Source of the DNA: Prauserella isguenensis
GTDB lineage: Bacteria; Actinomycetota; Actinomycetes; Mycobacteriales; Pseudonocardiaceae
Length of the DNA: 64,000 nucleotides
Assembly (NCBI RefSeq): GCF_014191605.1
Contig: NZ_JACHWU010000001.1
Span: forward strand, 434,001-498,000
Reading direction: 5' to 3'
The notes under the pieces were generated by a model. That model saw only the letters and a program-made list of their open reading frames with translations, was not told the origin of the DNA and made no database searches. Each line of letters opens with the position of its first letter. Position 1 is the first letter of the stretch. A program made the translations under genes and the position numbers. Positions 32,617 to 41,131 of this stretch are shown one piece after another.

Positions 32617-32648
32617 CCCGGCAGCGTCGGAGAGCCGGGCGGCGTCGA
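32578..32648. repeat. 18-bp tandem repeat crossing a stop codon
   Basis: Four imperfect units of GAGCCGGGCAGCGTCGGA. The first two encode EPGSVGEPGSV at the end of the ImmA-like protein. In the third unit GAGAG has become GATAG, making the TAG stop. The fourth unit is downstream of the stop. It has no separate product. Confidence 0.8.
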
Positions 32649-32689
32649 AGCTCCCCGAAATGTCGGCACCAGCTGAGAGCATCGGCGTC

Positions 32690-33223
32690 ATGGCTACCGA
32701 ACGCCCGGCCGACGGGCACGTATCCGTGGAACGACAGCGGCCGCCGACGACCGCGGACGAAGCGACGACCCTCGCGGCGTGGCTCGACTTCTACCGCGAC
32801 ACCCTCGCGCTCAAGTGCGAAGGACTCGACGAGCCGCAGTTGCGCACCGCCTCGGCGCCGCCGTCGGAACTCACTCTGCTCGGGCTGGTTCAGCATCTGA
32901 CCGAAGTGGAGCGTGCGTGGTTCCGCCGCACGCTCGCCGGCGAGGACGTCCCGTCGGTGTATCCGTCGACGGGTGGTGAACACGATGAGGGATTCGACCT
33001 GCTGGACGATGTGTCCGCCGAGCAGGCGATGACGGCGTGGCGCGAAGAGATCGCCGTGGCCAAACGCAACTGTGCGGGCCGCGTGCTGGACTCCACGGCA
33101 CCGTTCCACGGCATGGAGGTCAGTCTGCGCTGGATCTACACCCACATGATCGCCGAGTACGCCCGCCACGCCGGTCACGCCGACCTGCTCCGCGAGCGCA
33201 TCGACGGCGGCACCGGCGTGTGA
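32690..33223 (+). CDS. DinB/DUF664-family protein
   Basis: A 177-residue four-helix protein of the DinB superfamily. Metal-ligand-type histidines are in LGLVQHLTEVERAWF, near residue 65, and in YTHMIAEYARHAGHADLLRE near the C terminus; WFRR is typical of DUF664. Actinobacterial members are mycothiol-dependent transferases or unknown. It has its own start (ATG 32690) 73 bp after the ImmA gene and is convergent with the alcohol dehydrogenase. Confidence 0.85.
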   Translation: MATERPADGHVSVERQRPPTTADEATTLAAWLDFYRDTLALKCEGLDEPQLRTASAPPSELTLLGLVQHLTEVERAWFRRTLAGEDVPSVYPSTGGEHDEGFDLLDDVSAEQAMTAWREEIAVAKRNCAGRVLDSTAPFHGMEVSLRWIYTHMIAEYARHAGHADLLRERIDGGTGV

Positions 33224-33260
33224 GCACGATCCGCGCGGCGAACGGCACGGCGCGCACGGC

Positions 33261-34292
33261 TCAGAGGTCCGACATGTCGAGCACGAAGCGGTAGCGGACG
33301 TCTCCACGCTCGAGGCGATCCAGCGCCTCGTTGACCTTCGCCGAAGGTAGTACCTCGACGTCCGCGGTGATGCCGTGTTCGCCGCAGAAGTCGAGAAGTT
33401 CGGCAGTGGCACGTCTGCCGCCGCTGCCCGCCGAACTGAGACTCTTGCGGCCGATCAGGAGGTCCGTGGTGTTCACGGTGGCCGGGCCGAGATAACCGAC
33501 CTGAGTGAGGGTGCCGTCCAGGGCGACCAGACGCAGGTACGGCGACAGGTCGTGGGCTACGGCGACCGTGTCGATGACGACGTCGAAACGTTCGCGCGCC
33601 GCGGCCAGCTGAGCCTCGTCGGTCGAGACGATGAGTTCGCGTGCACCGAGACGCCGAACATCGTCGCGTTTGGACGCTGACCGGCTGACGACCGCCACCT
33701 CCGCACCGAGCGCGACCGCGAGCTTCACGGCCAGGTGACCGAGCCCGCCGAGCCCCACCACGGCGACCCGCCGACCCGGGCCGACCTCGAGAGCACGCAG
33801 CGGTTCCCACACCGTGATCCCGGCGCACAGCAACGGTGCGGCACCGGCGGGGTCGAGCGCGGGCGGCAATACGTAGGCGAACCGGTCCCGCACGACGTAC
33901 TCGCGAGCGAAGCCCCCCAAGGTGGGTGTGCCGTCGATCCGATCGGTACCGCCATAGGTGAGCGTCGGGAAGTCGTGGCAGAAGTTCTCCTGCCCTTTCC
34001 GGCACATCGCGCAGGTCCCGCACGAGTCGACGATGTTGCCGACCGCGACGCGGTCCCCGACACGGAACCGCGTGACACCGCTGCCGACCGCCGTGACCGC
34101 ACCGGTGAACTCGTGGCCGGGGACGACGGTGGCACCGTCCGTGCGGTCACGCACCGAGTGCAGGTCGGTGTGGCAGACCCCGCAGTGGTCGACCCGGACG
34201 CCGAGGTCGTCAGGCCGCAGAGAACGCCGCTCGATGAGTGCGGGTTCGAGCTCACCCGAGTTCGCCGTTCGCCATGCCGTGGTGCTGCGCAC
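33261..34292 (-). CDS. Zinc-dependent alcohol dehydrogenase (MDR family)
   Basis: From the GTG at 34292 with GGAGGT five bases upstream it has 343 residues. The catalytic zinc ligands are in CGVCHTDLH and PGHEFTG. The structural-zinc cluster CGTCAMCRKGQENFC has four Cys. The NAD(P) fold has VAVVGLGGLGHLAVKLA, and the closing region is typical of CAD/YahK-type aldehyde reductases. The gene faces a TetR regulator across a spacer with two inverted operator-like sites, so it is probably induced by an aldehyde or related ligand. Confidence 0.9.
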   Translation of the reverse strand: MRSTTAWRTANSGELEPALIERRSLRPDDLGVRVDHCGVCHTDLHSVRDRTDGATVVPGHEFTGAVTAVGSGVTRFRVGDRVAVGNIVDSCGTCAMCRKGQENFCHDFPTLTYGGTDRIDGTPTLGGFAREYVVRDRFAYVLPPALDPAGAAPLLCAGITVWEPLRALEVGPGRRVAVVGLGGLGHLAVKLAVALGAEVAVVSRSASKRDDVRRLGARELIVSTDEAQLAAARERFDVVIDTVAVAHDLSPYLRLVALDGTLTQVGYLGPATVNTTDLLIGRKSLSSAGSGGRRATAELLDFCGEHGITADVEVLPSAKVNEALDRLERGDVRYRFVLDMSDL

Positions 34293-34306
34293 GACACACC
34301 TCCATA

Positions 34307-34373
34307 AACAGACTGTTCGGTTTGTTCTCACGCTAGAGCGCGCGGCACGGAATGGCAAACCGACTAGTCTGTT
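34307..34373. promoter_or_regulatory. Two inverted 16-bp operator sites between adh and tetR
   Basis: AACAGACTGTTCGGTT (34307-34322) and, inverted, AACCGACTAGTCTGTT (34358-34373) match at 14 of 16 positions. Each is itself a near palindrome. They flank the divergent promoters, the second 15 bp upstream of the tetR ATG. This is a typical TetR autoregulatory layout. Confidence 0.65.
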
Positions 34374-34387
34374 GTTAGGGTCGCCGC

Positions 34388-34975
34388 ATGGCCGACACGC
34401 CCCTGACCCCACGCGGTGCCGCGACCAAGGAACGCATCATCGAGGCCGCCACGGCAGAGTTCGCCGCCTACGGAGTCGCCGGGGCACGTGTCGACCGCAT
34501 CGTGACGAACGCGCGCACCAACAAGGCCCAGCTCTACGGCTACTTCGGCAGCAAGGAGGGCCTGTTCGACGCGATCTTCTTCGGCTCACTCGAACGCATC
34601 CTGAACGTCGTGCCGATCGACGCGACCGACCTCGCCGACTGGGCGGTACGACTGTACGACGAGTACCTCCGCAGGCCCGATCTCATCCGGCTGGCGACAT
34701 GGGCACGGCTCGAACGGCAGCCCGCCGGACATCTCGTCGAGGACGCCGACCGCCTCGACGGCGGCAAACTCCGCGCCATCACCCACGCGCAGGCACGCGG
34801 ACTCGTACGACAGGGCGATCCGTTCGACCTGATGGCCATGGTCATCGCGATGTCGATGGCCTGGTCACCGGTCAGCAACGTGTACGCGGCGACTGCCGAC
34901 GAGCCACCCGAGATCCACGAGCGCAGGCGATCGCTACTGCGCGACAGCGTCCACCGCGCCGTCTCACCGGAGTGA
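34388..34975 (+). CDS. TetR-family transcriptional regulator
   Basis: A 195-residue protein. The N-terminal HTH (about 15-60) reads ERIIEAATAEFAAYGVAGARVDRIVTNARTNKAQLYGYFGSKEGLF, the standard TetR pattern ending in YFGSKEGL. The C-terminal ligand domain is TetR_C-like (LIRLATWARLERQPAGHLVED). It is divergent from the alcohol dehydrogenase and probably represses both genes from the operator pair in the spacer. Confidence 0.92.
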   Translation: MADTPLTPRGAATKERIIEAATAEFAAYGVAGARVDRIVTNARTNKAQLYGYFGSKEGLFDAIFFGSLERILNVVPIDATDLADWAVRLYDEYLRRPDLIRLATWARLERQPAGHLVEDADRLDGGKLRAITHAQARGLVRQGDPFDLMAMVIAMSMAWSPVSNVYAATADEPPEIHERRRSLLRDSVHRAVSPE

Positions 34976-35147
34976 CCTCACCGCGCGGACACCGCTTCCC
35001 GGCGACGGCACTGCCCGAGTGACCGCCGTCCGGACTCGGATCGTTCCGCCCGGTCCGCCGCCTGAAGCCGGTGCATCGCTCGCCGGCACGTGACACACAC
35101 CCGAGAGGGAAACGGCGACTCGACGTCACGGCACCGGCCGAACAACA

Positions 35148-35182
35148 CGAACGCCGGGCCGGAATGCCCGACCCGGCGTTCG
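35148..35182. terminator. Hairpin terminator downstream of tRNA-Ser(UGA)
   Basis: Arms CGAACGCCGGG (35148-35158) and CCCGGCGTTCG (35172-35182) are perfectly complementary over 11 bp with a 13-base loop that can pair further. It begins 12 bases after the tRNA 3' end on the minus strand. Confidence 0.65.
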
Positions 35183-35193
35183 CCGTACGACTG

Positions 35194-35278
35194 CGGAAGC
35201 GGGGGGATTTGAACCCCCGGTGGGTCGCCCCACGCTCGATTTCAAGTCGAGTGCATTCGGCCGCTCTGCCACGCTTCC
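35194..35278 (-). tRNA. tRNA-Ser (UGA anticodon)
   Basis: An 85-nt class II tRNA on the minus strand. The acceptor stem is GGAAGCG/CGCTTCC, the anticodon loop CTTGAAA reads UGA (Ser UCN), the variable arm is long, and the T-loop is GGTTCAAATCC. No CCA is encoded. Confidence 0.95.
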
Positions 35279-35362
35279 CCTGCGCTCAGGGTAGCGTGCC
35301 GCGATCAGCAACCGGCCCGGCGGGCGGGACGCACTGCCCCACCGCAGGCCCGCCGCCGAGCC

Positions 35363-35848
35363 CTACTCGTCGAGGTCCTCCAGGTGGCTCAGCACGCGGG
35401 TGAACGCGGATCCCAGTGCCGCCTGTTCGTGATCGGTGAGCAGGTCGACCATGTGCGCGCGGACGCCCGCGACGTGGGTCGGCGCGGCCGCGCGCAGCAC
35501 GGCGACACCGTTGTCGGTGAGCTCGGCCGTCACGCCACGCTTGTCCTCCGGGTCCTTGCCGCGGCGGATGTACCCGGCACTTTCCATCCGGCCGATCTGG
35601 TGCGACAGCCGGCTCTTCGTCGACCCGAGGAGCGCGGCGAGCTCACTCATGCGCATGCTTCCCGTCGACGTGGCCGACAGAGCCGCCAGCACCTCGTAGT
35701 CGATCAACGAGACGTCGTGGGCCTCCACCAGTTCCCGATGCAGCCGCTGCCGCAGGCGCAACGTCGAGACCATGTACGGCCGCCACGCGGTCATCTCCGT
35801 TTCGGTGAGCCACCGCGTGTCGCCAGGGTCAGCAGCGTCAACAGCCAT
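35363..35848 (-). CDS. MarR-family transcriptional regulator
   Basis: A 161-residue protein with a winged HTH in the middle: MRMSELAALLGSTKSRLSHQIGRMESAGYIRRGKDPEDKRGVTAELTDNG, the MarR recognition helix and wing. The flanking helices (RLRQRLHRELVEAHD and LTDHEQAALGSAFTRVLSHLE) form the dimer interface. MarR proteins usually regulate a neighbouring or divergent gene, but the next 490 bp have no clear gene, so the target is not apparent. Confidence 0.92.
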   Translation of the reverse strand: MAVDAADPGDTRWLTETEMTAWRPYMVSTLRLRQRLHRELVEAHDVSLIDYEVLAALSATSTGSMRMSELAALLGSTKSRLSHQIGRMESAGYIRRGKDPEDKRGVTAELTDNGVAVLRAAAPTHVAGVRAHMVDLLTDHEQAALGSAFTRVLSHLEDLDE

Positions 35849-36272
35849 GCCCGGAGACTAGAACCTTCCGGCTCGTCCGGCTTGTGCACCTCCGCCGACG
35901 GGAGCACGCTGGGGGGTACGGAGGGAGCCGGCAGGGCCGAACGCCTCCGCCCACCGGGCAGCTCGCCGGCTCCGCCCCGGGAAGGGTCAGGTGGTGCCAT
36001 GGCAAGAAGATCAAGGCATAGCCGGCGGCCCACGGCGCCGAACCCGGTGCGACACCGGGCACAGGGCCCGCCCGCGCCGGAGACCGCGTTCCCCGCGACC
36101 GGGGCAGCGACAGCGGCCCGGTCGCGCGGCAGCGGGGCGCATGCACCTCGGTCGCCGGTGATTCGCCCATCGCAACCTCGGTAAGAGCCTGGGCGCGGCC
36201 GCGCGCCGCGCCCAGGCCCGACCAACGGCCTGCGGGGCGAAGCAGACAGTCAGAATCCTCCGTGAGATGCAG
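35849..36272. other. Intergenic stretch without a supported gene
   Basis: Between marR and the peptidase terminator no frame has convincing composition on either strand. A 61-codon plus-strand ORF at 35998-36183 (ATG, ends TAA) encodes an Arg/Pro/Ala-rich peptide with only a weak, distant SD, so I do not call it. Minus-strand frames are shadows. Confidence 0.5.
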
Positions 36273-36310
36273 CAGTGCCCGTCCCCCGCCGAGGCGGGGA
36301 ACGGGCACTG
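36273..36310. terminator. Strong hairpin terminator of the M28 peptidase gene
   Basis: An 18-bp stem (36273-36290 with 36293-36310, one mismatch) and a 2-base tip; the outer arms are CAGTGCCCGT and ACGGGCACTG. It lies 31 bp downstream of the peptidase stop (minus strand). Confidence 0.75.
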
Positions 36311-36340
36311 TCTCACTGCCGTCGTCCTACTCGCTCGGGG

Positions 36341-37861
36341 TCAGGACGTGACCTCGTGCGCGCGGTCGCTGGCTTGCGCGGCGACCTTCTTGTTCGCCGA
36401 CCGCTGCTTGGCCACCTCGGCCTTGTTCTTCTTCTCGGCCGGGGCGATGTGGTTGACGTCCTCGGTGCTCAGCGCGTACTGCGCGGTCACCTCGGCCATC
36501 GCGTCGGCGTTGACGTCCAGGGCGTCGTAGTCGACGTTGCCCAGGTTGTCGCACGGCGTGTGGTAGCAGGGGTCGAACGCCTCACCGGCGGTTCCGCCCC
36601 ACTTGGCGGCCTGGTCCTCGGTCTTGATGCCCTCGGCGCCGGTGAACAGACCACCGGCCGGGATGCCGTAGGCGATGAACTCGCCGTAGTCGGAGCGGCC
36701 GTCGAAGTCACGGTCCTCGGTCTCGATGCCGCGGGAGGCGAGCGAGTCCTCGAACGCCTTCTCGATCTGCGCCGAGCCGTACGGTCCGGGGCCCGCACCC
36801 TCACCGGCGGAGTCGTCGCCGTCGAGGGTGAAGTAACCGGCGTTCGGCGAGCCGATCATGTCGAAGTTCAGGTACATCGCGACGTCGAGCTGCTGGTCCT
36901 GGCTCAGCGAGTTGACGTAGTGCGTCGAGCCGACCAGGCCGAACTCCTCGGCGCTCCACCAGGCGAACCGGACCTTGTTGTTGACGTCCGGGGAGCCGCC
37001 GAGCTGCAGCGCGGTCTCGAGCAGCGCGGCCGAACCGGTGCCGTTGTCGTTGATGCCCGCACCGTCGGTGACGCCGTCGAGGTGAGCACCGGCCATCACG
37101 ACGTTGTCGTCGCGGCCGGTGGTCGTCTCGGCGATGAGGTTGTAGGTGGTCCGCTCCTCCTGCAGTTGCCGCAGCTCGAGCGTGATGTCCTGTCCGTCGG
37201 CGTCGATCAGCGTCTGGGCGTCCTCCTGGCTGATGCCGCCGGTCGGGATCTCGGCGCTGTCGGCGTCGCCCAGCGTGCCGTTGAGCGGACCGGGCTCGTT
37301 GTTGTAGACGATCGCTGCGGCGGCGCCCGCCTCGGCGGCGGCGGCCTGCTTGTCGGCGAACGAGCAGCTACCGCGCTGCACGAGGGCGATCTGGCCGGTG
37401 ACGTCACCGAAATCGGACGCCTCGCAACCCGGGGTGTCGTCCGGTTCGATGGCCGCGACCGGAGCGGTCAGGCCGCCCTCCTCGGTGTTCTTGCTGTACT
37501 CCATGACGACGACGGGCACGTCCTCGCCACCGACCGTGAGCTTCTCGGCGAGCGTCTCGGTGTAGGTGAACGGGAACTGCTGGCGCGTGATGTCGTAACC
37601 GGCGTCCTCGAGACGCTGCGCCATGTACTCGGCGGACGTCTCGTGTCCCGGCGAACCGGCGACCCGGTTGCCGTCGTGAACGTCGGCGATGCGCTGCATC
37701 GCGATCAGGTGGCGCTGCATCGCACCGAGCTCGACCTTGTCCGGCAGCTCGTCGGGCAGTGACTTCGGCGCGGCCTGGGCCGCGGCGGTGCCGGTGAGCA
37801 CCAGGCCCGCACACGCCGCAATGGCGGTGACGGACCGCAACTTCCCTCTACTGAATGACAT
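36341..37861 (-). CDS. Secreted M28-family aminopeptidase with PA domain
   Basis: From the ATG at 37861 (AAGGGG upstream) it has 506 residues; an upstream ATG at 37939 is not needed. The signal peptide is RGKLRSVTAIAACAGLVLTGTAAAQA. A PA (protease-associated) insert follows (about 140-230; VTGQIALVQRGSCSFADK). The M28 zinc core has GAHLDGVTDGAGINDNGTG (His, Asp), WWSAEEFGLVGS (catalytic Glu pair), NFDMIGSP (Asp) and CYHTPCDN (His). It resembles Streptomyces aminopeptidase. The final 60 residues are Lys/Ala-rich. It is secreted for peptide scavenging. Confidence 0.92.
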   Translation of the reverse strand: MSFSRGKLRSVTAIAACAGLVLTGTAAAQAAPKSLPDELPDKVELGAMQRHLIAMQRIADVHDGNRVAGSPGHETSAEYMAQRLEDAGYDITRQQFPFTYTETLAEKLTVGGEDVPVVVMEYSKNTEEGGLTAPVAAIEPDDTPGCEASDFGDVTGQIALVQRGSCSFADKQAAAAEAGAAAAIVYNNEPGPLNGTLGDADSAEIPTGGISQEDAQTLIDADGQDITLELRQLQEERTTYNLIAETTTGRDDNVVMAGAHLDGVTDGAGINDNGTGSAALLETALQLGGSPDVNNKVRFAWWSAEEFGLVGSTHYVNSLSQDQQLDVAMYLNFDMIGSPNAGYFTLDGDDSAGEGAGPGPYGSAQIEKAFEDSLASRGIETEDRDFDGRSDYGEFIAYGIPAGGLFTGAEGIKTEDQAAKWGGTAGEAFDPCYHTPCDNLGNVDYDALDVNADAMAEVTAQYALSTEDVNHIAPAEKKNKAEVAKQRSANKKVAAQASDRAHEVTS

Positions 37862-38054
37862 CTGAGCCCCTTCTGACTTTGCGGCGTCACTTTTGTGCGA
37901 GTTCTCCGAATCGTCAAGGTCCGTTCGTAGGAAAAACACGTGGTCACAAGGGAATGACAGTCACCGGAGCCGCCCGGCGAGGTTCGGACCGGTGCCACCG
38001 GCCGTGGTTCCGTGCCACCGGGCCACGTTCTGTCGAGTGACATACAGTCGCGGT

Positions 38055-39029
38055 ATGCGCGCGATCATGCTCCGAGAACCCGGACCTCCCGAGAACCTCG
38101 AGCTGACCGAGGTGCCCGACCCCGAACCCGCACCCGGCGAGGTGCTTGTCGACGTCGCGGCCACGGCCGTGAACCGCGCCGATGTGATGCAGCGGCAGGG
38201 GAACTACCCGCCGCCGCCCGGGGCCAGCGAGATCCTCGGCCTGGAGTGCTCGGGCACCATCTCCGCACTCGGTGAGGGCGTCACGGGCTGGCAGGTCGGC
38301 GACGAGGTGTGCGCACTGCTGGCCGGCGGCGGCTACGCCGAGAAGGTCGCCGTGCCCGCGAGCCAGTTGCTGCCCCTGCCGAACGAGGTGGAGCTGCACT
38401 CGGCCGCCGGGCTGCCCGAGGTGGGCTGCACCGTGTGGTCCAACCTCGTCATGCACGCGGGACTGTCCGAAGGGGACGTTCTACTCGTACACGGTGGAGC
38501 AGGCGGCATCGGCACCCACGCCATCCAGGTGGCGAAAGCGCTCGGCGCGACGGTCGCCGTCACCGCCGGTTCGGACGACCGCCTCGACCGGTGCAGGCAA
38601 CTCGGCGCGGACATCACCATCAACTACCGCGAGCAGGATTTCGTCGAGGAGATGAAGGCGGCGACCGGGGGCGCCGACGTCGTGTTCGACAACATCGGCG
38701 CGAAGTACCTCGATCGCAACATCGACGTGCTGCGCGACAGCGGCCACCTGGTGATCATCGGAATGCAGGGGGGCGTGAAGGGTGAGCTGAACATCGGCAA
38801 GCTGCTGCGCAAACGCGGCACCGTGTCGGCGACGGCCCTGCGGTCGCGGTCGCTCGAGAGCAAGGCGGCGATCGTGGCCGACGTGCGCGCGCATCTGTGG
38901 CCGCTGCTGGATCAGGGCACGGTGCTGCCCGTCATCGACCAGGTGCTGCCGCTCGGCAGTGCCGCGCAGGCCCACCGCGCACTCGACGAGGGCGGCGTGT
39001 TCGGCAAGATCGTCCTGACCGCGAAGTGA
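38055..39029 (+). CDS. NADPH:quinone reductase-like MDR oxidoreductase
   Basis: A 324-residue zinc-free MDR protein of the QOR/PIG3 type. It shows AVNRADVMQRQGNYPPPPG, LLVHGGAGGIGTHAIQVAKALGA (nucleotide fold) and ends KIVLTAK, all family-typical. It would reduce quinones or enones with NADPH. In gene order it corresponds to M. tuberculosis Rv3777 (from memory), next to the Rv3778c-like gene downstream. It has no visible partner enzyme. Confidence 0.9.
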   Translation: MRAIMLREPGPPENLELTEVPDPEPAPGEVLVDVAATAVNRADVMQRQGNYPPPPGASEILGLECSGTISALGEGVTGWQVGDEVCALLAGGGYAEKVAVPASQLLPLPNEVELHSAAGLPEVGCTVWSNLVMHAGLSEGDVLLVHGGAGGIGTHAIQVAKALGATVAVTAGSDDRLDRCRQLGADITINYREQDFVEEMKAATGGADVVFDNIGAKYLDRNIDVLRDSGHLVIIGMQGGVKGELNIGKLLRKRGTVSATALRSRSLESKAAIVADVRAHLWPLLDQGTVLPVIDQVLPLGSAAQAHRALDEGGVFGKIVLTAK

Positions 39030-39048
39030 CCGCGGCGCGGTCCCCGGC

Positions 39049-40248
39049 TCAGGGCAGTTCGGCGAGCACGCGCGCCAGCTGGCCGATCTCGAAGCCGTTC
39101 GAGTAGTGAGCCAGGCCGATGCGCACGGCCCCGCCGACCTCGCCGATGCCCAGTGCCTCGAACAGGCCGCAGCTGCCCGGGTCCGCGAACGCGCAGAGCC
39201 CCTGGCGGGCCAGGTAGTCGGCGACGTCGGAGGCCTTGCGCCCGTCGACGTAGAACGCCAGCGCGGGGATCCGCCGCATCGGGTCGCCGAGCACGGTGAC
39301 GTCCGGCAGCGAGCGCAGCTCGGCGGCGAGCCGGTCGAGCAGGCTCTCCTGGTAGGCCTTCGCCGAACCGAGCGAGGTGAGCAGCCGCTCACGGCGCGTG
39401 CCGGTGGCGGAGTCGTCGAGACCCGCGAGGTAGTCCACCGACGCGATGAGTCCGGCGAGCAGCGGATACGGGTGGGGGCCCAGTTCGAGCCGTTCCGGGC
39501 CGTTCGCCTCCGGTGACAGCGCCGCGGGCGGCAGCTGCGCCAGCAGGTCGGGGTCGCGGAACACGAGTGCCCCGATCGCCGGTCCGCCCCAGGACTGCGC
39601 GGACAGCACGACGACGTCGGCGCCGAGTATCGACATATCGAGCGGGACGAACGGCGCGGCGTACGTCGCGTCGACGACCATCAGCGCGCCCGCCTGCTGA
39701 GCTGCCGACGTGATCGGCGCCAGGTCGGGACGGGTACCGACGGCCCCGGAGGCCGCGGTCACGGCGACGGCCTTGGTGCGATCACCCATCAGGTCGGCGT
39801 ACTGCCATTCCGGCAGCTCGCAGTTCTCGATGTCGATCTCACCCCAGCGGACCTTGCCGCCGACGCGGTTCATCGCGCGCAGCCACGGCGCGATGTTGGC
39901 CTCCTCGTCAAGCCGCGAGACCACGACCTCGTCGCCGATCGTCCACCGCATGGACAGCGTGTCCGCGAGGCGCGCGATCAGCACGGAGGCACTGGGCCCG
40001 AGGACAACGCCGTCGGGCTCGCCTCCCACGAGGTCCGCCACGGCACGCCGTGCCGCGGCGACGATGCTTTCCGCCCGCTGTGAGGCCGGGAACGCTCCGC
40101 CCGGACCGGAGACCGGAGCCCGCATCGCCGTCGAGACGGCCGACGCGACCTGTTCAGGGACGAGCATTCCGGTTCCACCGTCGAAGTGAATCCAGCCGTC
40201 ACCCAGAGCGGGGAACAACCCACGGATCCGAGCGACGTCAAACGCCAT
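39049..40248 (-). CDS. Cysteine desulfurase-like PLP-fold protein lacking the PLP lysine
   Basis: A 399-residue fold-type I protein of the class V aminotransferase/NifS group. The fold is clear: HFDGGTGMLVP, DEEANIAPWL, VVDATYAAP, then VVLSAQSWGGPAIG, and a late YSNGFEIGQL. In active members the last phrase is SxHKxxGP, with Lys forming the Schiff base; here that position is Ser and no Lys is near it. It may therefore not bind PLP covalently. Position corresponds to M. tuberculosis Rv3778c. It faces bpa across a 205-bp divergent spacer. Function unknown; not a functional SufS. Confidence 0.8.
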   Translation of the reverse strand: MAFDVARIRGLFPALGDGWIHFDGGTGMLVPEQVASAVSTAMRAPVSGPGGAFPASQRAESIVAAARRAVADLVGGEPDGVVLGPSASVLIARLADTLSMRWTIGDEVVVSRLDEEANIAPWLRAMNRVGGKVRWGEIDIENCELPEWQYADLMGDRTKAVAVTAASGAVGTRPDLAPITSAAQQAGALMVVDATYAAPFVPLDMSILGADVVVLSAQSWGGPAIGALVFRDPDLLAQLPPAALSPEANGPERLELGPHPYPLLAGLIASVDYLAGLDDSATGTRRERLLTSLGSAKAYQESLLDRLAAELRSLPDVTVLGDPMRRIPALAFYVDGRKASDVADYLARQGLCAFADPGSCGLFEALGIGEVGGAVRIGLAHYSNGFEIGQLARVLAELP

Positions 40249-40453
40249 GCGACAACGGTACGGAGGCGAGTTTTCGCCGCGCAGCCGGGGTATGGAGTCC
40301 GGATCGACCGTCACCATCGACGATGGTCGAATTGCCCGGATGCCCTTCCTCGGCCGAGCATCCCCTACTCCGACCGGCGCACCCGCCGCGCACGGACGTG
40401 TTGAGTACCCTCGATACCTGCCACACCCTCCCGGAACGAGCCAGGATGGAGCT

Positions 40454-41011
40454 ATGACGGAGCCGAACACCCCGTACGCCACGCCCTCGGAGGACCAGCA
40501 CGTCATGGTGGTCGGACCCGACGGGTCCCCTGTCGGCGCCGCGCGGATCAACCCCGAGGCCGCCGACGGTGAGGCCGAGCACACGGGCGAGTCCGTCGGT
40601 GACATGGTCGAAGAGCCCGCGAAGGTCATGCGTATCGGCACGATGATCAAGCAGCTCCTCGAAGAGGTGAAGGCCGCGCCGCTGGACGAGGCGAGCAGGC
40701 AGCGGCTGCGTGAGATCCACCAGACCTCCATGAAGGAACTCGAGGAGGCGCTCGCGCCGGACCTGCGGACAGAGCTGGAACGCCTCGTCGAGCCGTTCAC
40801 CGAGGACCGCACACCGTCCGACGCCGAGCTGCGGATCGCGCAGGCCCAGCTCGTCGGCTGGCTCGAGGGGCTGTTCCACGGCATCCAGACGGCTCTGTTC
40901 GCCCAGCAGATGGCCGCCCGTGCCCAGCTCGAGCAGATGCGCCGCGGCCTGCCGCAGGGCTCCGCCGAAGGCGCCCCGACCGGCATCGGCAACCCGGGTC
41001 AGTACCTGTAG
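40454..41011 (+). CDS. bpa: Bacterial proteasome activator Bpa/PafE
   Basis: A 185-residue protein with a helical core (about 55-165; VMRIGTMIKQLLEEVKAAPLDEASRQRLREI to LIGWLEGLFHGIQTALFAQQMAARAQLEQM) and a disordered C terminus ending GQYL. Bpa (M. tuberculosis Rv3780) forms a dodecameric ring that opens the 20S proteasome gate without ATP, docking through the C-terminal GQYL motif (HbYX-like), which is complete here. It helps degrade unfolded proteins such as HspR. The start ATG at 40454 has AGGATGGAG upstream. Its neighbours are cell-wall genes, as in mycobacteria. Confidence 0.93.
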   Translation: MTEPNTPYATPSEDQHVMVVGPDGSPVGAARINPEAADGEAEHTGESVGDMVEEPAKVMRIGTMIKQLLEEVKAAPLDEASRQRLREIHQTSMKELEEALAPDLRTELERLVEPFTEDRTPSDAELRIAQAQLVGWLEGLFHGIQTALFAQQMAARAQLEQMRRGLPQGSAEGAPTGIGNPGQYL

Positions 41012-41131
41012 TCACCGGCGCCGGCCCGGCACCCCCTCACACAGCCCGGGGCGTCGGGCATCGGTGTCGTCAGCGCTGGAGTGCATCAGCGCGGGAGACC
41101 GCCAGTGCTGCGGCCGTCAGCCCTGCGGTCG

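Noticed and set aside
35998-36183. Short 61-codon plus-strand ORF
   Set aside because: Only a weak and distant SD, Arg/Pro/Ala-rich composition and no detectable motif.
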